From assembly GCF_020217025.1 (NCBI RefSeq), contig NZ_JAIWOF010000030.1, forward strand, positions 1-10,000: DNA of 10,000 nucleotides, read 5' to 3'. Positions 6,732 to 10,000 of this stretch are shown one piece after another. Source of the DNA: Flavobacterium sp. GTDB taxonomy: Bacteria > Bacteroidota > Bacteroidia > Flavobacteriales > Flavobacteriaceae. Position 1 is the first letter of the stretch. Each line of letters begins with the position of its first letter. The translations under genes and the position numbers were made by a program. A model generated the notes under the pieces. That model was not told the DNA's origin. It worked only from the letters and a program-made list of their open reading frames with translations, and did no database searches.

Positions 6732-6741
6732 ATTGAACCAA
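6711..6741 (-). promoter_or_regulatory. Candidate promoter of the rlpA-like gene
   Basis: On the minus strand, TTG (6741-6739) is followed after 19 bases by TAATCTTTG (6719-6711), which matches TAnnTTTG with one extra base. The same stretch contains TATAAT (6721-6716). The predicted start would leave a leader of about 25 bases before ATG 6682. The gap to the upstream gene is only 46 bases, so read-through from that gene is equally possible. Confidence 0.35.
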
Positions 6742-7154
6742 TTAGCCCAAGGAAGTCTCGATAAGATTAATACTAAACCTAATGTATAGAAAACGGCAAT
6801 CTTTTTGAATTTTCCGTTGTTACTTTCTTCTTTTTTGTGTTTTGACCATCCGATTGTAATTAACGCCAAAGCAATAATGTTAATTAATGGATGTTCTAAC
6901 GAAGTTAAACGCGCAGCAGCGTCTTTCATGTTTCCTAATTGTTCTAATCCTAATGGAGAAACAAAATACAAAATCAAACCTACTAACAATTGAATGTGGC
7001 AGATGATTAAAGTGAATAAAGACAAACGCAAGTCTTTATCAGTAAATAATTTTTTAGAAGTTAATCCAAAAATGGCATTAAAAGAAGCTAATACTAAAAG
7101 CCCTAAAGCGGCATAAGCTAAGATAGAGTGAACGGATTGAATAGTTTCGTACAT
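6729..7154 (-). CDS. Small four-helix integral membrane protein, often labelled 'cytochrome B' in flavobacteria
   Basis: A 141-residue protein with four predicted membrane helices at about 8-31, 43-65, 88-104 and 119-137, short charged loops, and the C-terminus RLPWANWFN. Histidines His9 (helix 1), His53 (helix 2) and His88 (start of helix 3) lie at or in the helices and could bind haem or metal, which fits the 'cytochrome B' label I recall for relatives in Flavobacteriia. There is no CxxCH motif, and the match to a real b-type cytochrome cannot be established by reading. It has its own near-perfect promoter (7180-7211), so it is probably transcribed independently of pgi upstream; it may read through into the rlpA-like gene. 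The gene is clearly real; its biochemical role is unknown. Confidence 0.75.
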   Translation of the reverse strand: MYETIQSVHSILAYAALGLLVLASFNAIFGLTSKKLFTDKDLRLSLFTLIICHIQLLVGLILYFVSPLGLEQLGNMKDAAARLTSLEHPLINIIALALITIGWSKHKKEESNNGKFKKIAVFYTLGLVLILSRLPWANWFN

Positions 7155-7179
7155 ACCTAATTTTTTTTAAAGTGAACCA

Positions 7180-7211
7180 CAAATATAGGAAATTAAAAAC
7201 CCCTTACCCAA
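7180..7211 (-). promoter_or_regulatory. Flavobacterial-type promoter of the four-helix membrane-protein gene
   Basis: On the minus strand, TTG (7211-7209) and TATATTTG (7187-7180) are separated by 21 bases, a perfect fit to TTG-N17-23-TAnnTTTG. Transcription would start near 7174, about 20 bases before ATG 7154. The upstream element lies in the loop of the pgi terminator hairpin. Confidence 0.75.
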
Positions 7212-7232
7212 AAAAATGAATAAGAGGTTTTT
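7195..7232 (-). terminator. Intrinsic terminator of the M23 peptidase-pgi operon
   Basis: Arms 7195-7206 and 7221-7232 form a 12-bp stem around a 14-base loop. Read as minus-strand RNA, one pair is a G-U wobble and the 3' arm ends in a U-run; on the plus strand the same pair is a C-A mismatch, so the signal favours the minus strand. It lies just after the pgi stop codon. Confidence 0.7.
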
Positions 7233-7240
7233 TTTATGAT

Positions 7241-7254
7241 GTCTTTTAAAAGAC
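7241..7254. repeat. Perfect 14-bp palindrome beside the pgi stop codon
   Basis: GTCTTTTAAAAGAC is a gapless inverted repeat directly touching the pgi stop codon (7255-7257) and 8 bases from the terminator stem. It could be a protein-binding half-site pair, or an accident of AT-rich sequence next to the terminator. Confidence 0.4.
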
Positions 7255-8892
7255 TTATTTCAGATAGGCTTTCAACAAAAACGAAGTTGAACTATCATGA
7301 TTTTTTACTTCTTTTGATTCGATTTCTTCTAAGATAGAATTGGCCAATTGCTTACCTAATTCCACGCCCCATTGGTCATAACTGAAGATATTCCAGATGA
7401 TTCCCTGCACAAAAATTTTGTGTTCGTACATCGCCACCAAAGCTCCTAATGATTCTGGTGTTAATTTATTGATGAGAATCGTATTTGTTGGTTTATTTCC
7501 CGAAAAAACTTTGAAAGGCAATAGAAAATCAGCTTTTTCACCTGTAATGTCTTGCTTTTCGAATTCAGCTTTAACTTGCGCTTCGGTTTTACCCATTAAT
7601 AAAGCTTCGGTTTGTGCAAAGAAGTTTGACATCAACTTATCGTGATGGTCTTTGTTTCCATGAAGCGATTGTTTAAATCCGATGAAATCCGTTGGAATTA
7701 ATTTGGTTCCTTGATGCATCAATTGAAAAAAAGCGTGTTGGGAATTAGAACCAGGTTCGCCCCAAATAATCGTTCCTGTTTGATACTTTACAGGATTCCC
7801 TTCTCTGTCGATACTTTTCCCGTTGCTTTCCATAAATGCTTGTTGCAAGTAGGGCGCAAGTTTTTGAAGATATTGTGTATAAGGAATAATAGCTTCGGTT
7901 TCTGTACCAAAAAAGTTATTATACCAAATGCTCAATAAAGCTAGAATTACGGGAATATTTTTATCGAAAGCTTCGTTTTTGAAATGTTCGTCCATTTCAC
8001 TAGCACCTTTCGACAACTTATCAAAATTATCAAATCCAACGGCTAAACTTACAGATAAACCTACGGCGCTCCAAACCGAAAAACGACCTCCTACCCAATC
8101 CCACATTGGAAAAACATTGTCAGGGTGAATTCCGAATTCGGTTACTTTTTGGATATTGATTGAAACCGCTACGAAATGCTTGGCTATATCATCTTGTGAA
8201 GCGGATTGTAAAAACCAACTTCTAATGGTTTCCGCATTGGATAATGTTTCTTGTGTGGTAAACGTTTTAGAAACCACAACAAACAAAGTTGTTTCTGGAT
8301 TTAATTTCTTGATTACTTCGCTAACGTGATCGCCATCAACGTTGGAAACAAAATGAACGTTTAAATGATTTTTATAGAATTGCAAAGCTTCTATCATCAT
8401 CGCTGGACCTAAATCAGAACCTCCAATTCCGATATTCACGATATCAGTAAATGGTTTTCCTGTGAATCCTTTTTTATTTCCTGAGATAACTTCGTTAGAG
8501 AAGTTTTTGATTTTATTTTTTACCGAATACACTTCGTGCATTACATTAACGCCATCAACTAAAATATTGGCTGATTCTTTGGTACGAAGTGCCGTATGTA
8601 AAACCGCTCTATTTTCAGTTGTATTGATTGTATCGCCTTGAAAATAACTTGAAATAGCTTCTTTTAATTGCACTTCGTTAGCTAAATTCAATAACAAATC
8701 TAATGTTTCTTGATTGATTATATTTTTAGAATAGTCTACTAAAAAATCATTCCATTGAATATGAAATTTCTCCACTCTTTTCGCATCGGAAGCAAACAAA
8801 TCCTTCATAGAAGTAAATTGCATTTTTTCGAAGTGCGATTGTATGTTTTGCCAAGCAGTAGTTTTTGATGGATTTATTTTAGGTAATGCCAT
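7255..8892 (-). CDS. pgi: Glucose-6-phosphate isomerase
   Basis: This cytoplasmic enzyme interconverts glucose-6-phosphate and fructose-6-phosphate, feeding glycolysis, gluconeogenesis and amino-sugar synthesis. At 545 residues it is the usual length of the long bacterial/eukaryotic-type enzyme. Visible landmarks: the sugar-phosphate binding block [11 protein letters not shown] and [11 protein letters not shown]; family signature 1, [14 protein letters not shown] (265-278); the catalytic base Glu379 in [14 protein letters not shown]; His416 in the [18 protein letters not shown] region; and signature 2 (500-517), starting [10 protein letters not shown], with Lys514. All expected active-site residues are present. 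Its ATG overlaps the stop codon of the M23 peptidase gene by one base (TAATG), so it is translated from the same message, and a terminator follows at 7195-7232. Confidence 0.97.
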   Translation of the reverse strand: MALPKINPSKTTAWQNIQSHFEKMQFTSMKDLFASDAKRVEKFHIQWNDFLVDYSKNIINQETLDLLLNLANEVQLKEAISSYFQGDTINTTENRAVLHTALRTKESANILVDGVNVMHEVYSVKNKIKNFSNEVISGNKKGFTGKPFTDIVNIGIGGSDLGPAMMIEALQFYKNHLNVHFVSNVDGDHVSEVIKKLNPETTLFVVVSKTFTTQETLSNAETIRSWFLQSASQDDIAKHFVAVSINIQKVTEFGIHPDNVFPMWDWVGGRFSVWSAVGLSVSLAVGFDNFDKLSKGASEMDEHFKNEAFDKNIPVILALLSIWYNNFFGTETEAIIPYTQYLQKLAPYLQQAFMESNGKSIDREGNPVKYQTGTIIWGEPGSNSQHAFFQLMHQGTKLIPTDFIGFKQSLHGNKDHHDKLMSNFFAQTEALLMGKTEAQVKAEFEKQDITGEKADFLLPFKVFSGNKPTNTILINKLTPESLGALVAMYEHKIFVQGIIWNIFSYDQWGVELGKQLANSILEEIESKEVKNHDSSTSFLLKAYLK

Positions 8893-10000
8893 TATTCTTT
8901 AAATTTTACCGCTGTGATGCTGTCTAATTCTTTCTTTAAAGGAGCAATATGCGCTAGATATTTTTGCTTGTGTGATTCGTTCATGGGTTCGGCATTTGGT
9001 AATTTCAGCCTAAGCGGATCTACTTGCACACCATTTTTCCAAAAACGGTAACAAACATGTGGTCCGGTTGCCAAACCTGTACTTCCTACTTTACCAATTA
9101 CTTGTCCTTGTGAAACTCGTTGTCCGTTTCGAACCAAAATTTTAGACATATGTAAATATTGCGTAGAGTAAGTTGAGCTATGACGAACTTTAACAAAATT
9201 TCCATTACCCGCAGTGTAGCCTGTTCGTTCTACAACTCCTGAAGCAGTTGTTTTAATTGGTGTTCCGTGTGGTGCTGCGTAATCTGTTCCATTGTGGGCT
9301 TTAAAACGCATTTGTACAGGATGAAAACGTCTGCCTGAAAAACGAGACGAAATTCTAAAATAATCCAACGGAGCTTTTAAGAACATACTTTTTAAACCTT
9401 TTCCGTTTTCATCATAAAAATCTTCATATTTCTGATTTTCGGATAATTTATATGGGAAAGCGAAGATTTTCTTGCCTTTATGCTCAAAATAAGAAGCTTC
9501 AATGCTTTCCACTCCTACATAAATAGAATCATCGATGTAACGTTCGTTAATGGTAACCGCAAACTTATCCCCTTTTTGAATTTTAAAGAAATCGACCGTA
9601 TAGGCATAAATATTGGCTAATTTATTAGCCAAACCAGCACTAACTCCGGCATTACCTAAAGTTTCGGATAACGAACCTTCAATTTCGGCAGCCACTACTC
9701 TTCTTTTTATGGTTGTTGGTTTCTTTTTATTCAAAACCGCGATTGAATCTCTAAAATCTACAACAGTATAGCTAATTCTATCTTCGATATAAACTAAAGC
9801 TTGAAGCATGTTCGGTTTTTTCTTATCAAGAAACATAATATAAGGTTTCCCTGCTTTAATTCTTCTAACATTGAATGAATCTTTTACTTTTTCGGTAACT
9901 TCATGAACTCGTAAACTATCTCTTAATGGATATTTTTCTAAAAGCTTGCCAAAAGTATCGCCAGAACGAATAGTATCTCTAACAACTTTATAGTCGTTAA
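8892..10000 (-). CDS. M23-family (LytM-type) cell-wall peptidase, 5'-truncated by the window edge
   Basis: A probable exported zinc endopeptidase of peptidoglycan cross-links. The frame stays open to the right edge, so ATG 9836 (MFLDKKKP) is internal; the signal peptide lies outside the window. The most N-terminal part visible reads [16 protein letters not shown] (about 9928-9974), a LysM/OapA-like wall-binding motif. A middle domain follows, then the LytM domain: [20 protein letters not shown] with Zn ligands in HxxxD (His codon 9294-9296, Asp 9282-9284), YLHMSK (His 9150-9152), and GPHVCYRFW at about 9042-9065. In the last, the usual HxH is HxC: the second His, normally a Zn ligand, is Cys (9051-9053). 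The rest of the domain is intact, so I read this as a lineage variant, not a dead enzyme. The gene overlaps pgi by one base (TAATG). Its promoter is not in the window. Confidence 0.9.
   Translation of the reverse strand, partial: NDYKVVRDTIRSGDTFGKLLEKYPLRDSLRVHEVTEKVKDSFNVRRIKAGKPYIMFLDKKKPNMLQALVYIEDRISYTVVDFRDSIAVLNKKKPTTIKRRVVAAEIEGSLSETLGNAGVSAGLANKLANIYAYTVDFFKIQKGDKFAVTINERYIDDSIYVGVESIEASYFEHKGKKIFAFPYKLSENQKYEDFYDENGKGLKSMFLKAPLDYFRISSRFSGRRFHPVQMRFKAHNGTDYAAPHGTPIKTTASGVVERTGYTAGNGNFVKVRHSSTYSTQYLHMSKILVRNGQRVSQGQVIGKVGSTGLATGPHVCYRFWKNGVQVDPLRLKLPNAEPMNESHKQKYLAHIAPLKKELDSITAVKFKE

Noticed and set aside
7397..8128. Several plus-strand open frames of 66-82 codons opposite pgi
   Set aside because: They are antisense to a fully conserved pgi, show no recognisable motif, and have no promoter or ribosome site that I could find.
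9834..9836. ATG as the start of the M23 peptidase
   Set aside because: The frame stays open to the window edge and encodes a plausible LysM/OapA-like segment; starting here would also leave an exported enzyme without a signal peptide.
1..10000. A defence, toxin-antitoxin, phage or other novel multi-gene system
   Set aside because: Every stretch is filled by housekeeping-type or conserved single genes, intergenic gaps are all under about 100 bases, and no composition change or mobility signature was seen.

Overview
The window looks like ordinary chromosomal DNA of a Bacteroidota bacterium, most likely a Flavobacterium-type member of the Flavobacteriaceae. The evidence is the visibly AT-rich sequence, the scarcity of Shine-Dalgarno sites, candidate promoters of the TTG/TAnnTTTG type (one a perfect match at 7180-7211), and a protein set typical of that family. 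Ten protein genes fill nearly all of the 10 kb; the first and last run off the window. No tRNA, rRNA, CRISPR array, insertion sequence or phage gene was seen.

Layout. 2-1399 (+): pyruvate kinase, missing its first few residues, ending at a strong bidirectional terminator (1421-1453). 1474-1989 (-): a small stand-alone PAS protein with its own candidate promoter. 2071-5214 (-): a two-gene operon in which a large membrane protein of the 'SpecificRecomb/Gcr' family is followed 3 bases later by DNA polymerase IV (dinB). 5281-6181 (+): a two-gene operon of a CYTH/triphosphate tunnel enzyme (TTG start) and, one base later, a YCII-domain lipoprotein. 6182-6682 (-): an RlpA-like double-psi beta-barrel protein, whose stop codon abuts the stop of the lipoprotein gene. 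6729-7154 (-): a small four-helix membrane protein of unknown role. 7255-10000 (-): an M23 peptidase (5' end outside the window) and glucose-6-phosphate isomerase (pgi), joined by a TAATG stop/start overlap.

How the genes fit together. Pyruvate kinase and glucose-6-phosphate isomerase are the exit and an early step of glycolysis, but lie in separate transcription units. The M23 peptidase and RlpA protein act on, or bind, the cell wall. Polymerase IV is a translesion polymerase, and its tight coupling to a membrane protein of unknown function is the most puzzling link here. No defence, secretion or other multi-gene novel system is evident. The points worth a second look are variant active-site residues (HxC in the M23 peptidase, Gln for Glu in RlpA, no photoactive Cys in the LOV-like PAS), odd gene pairings, and very compact intergenic signals.
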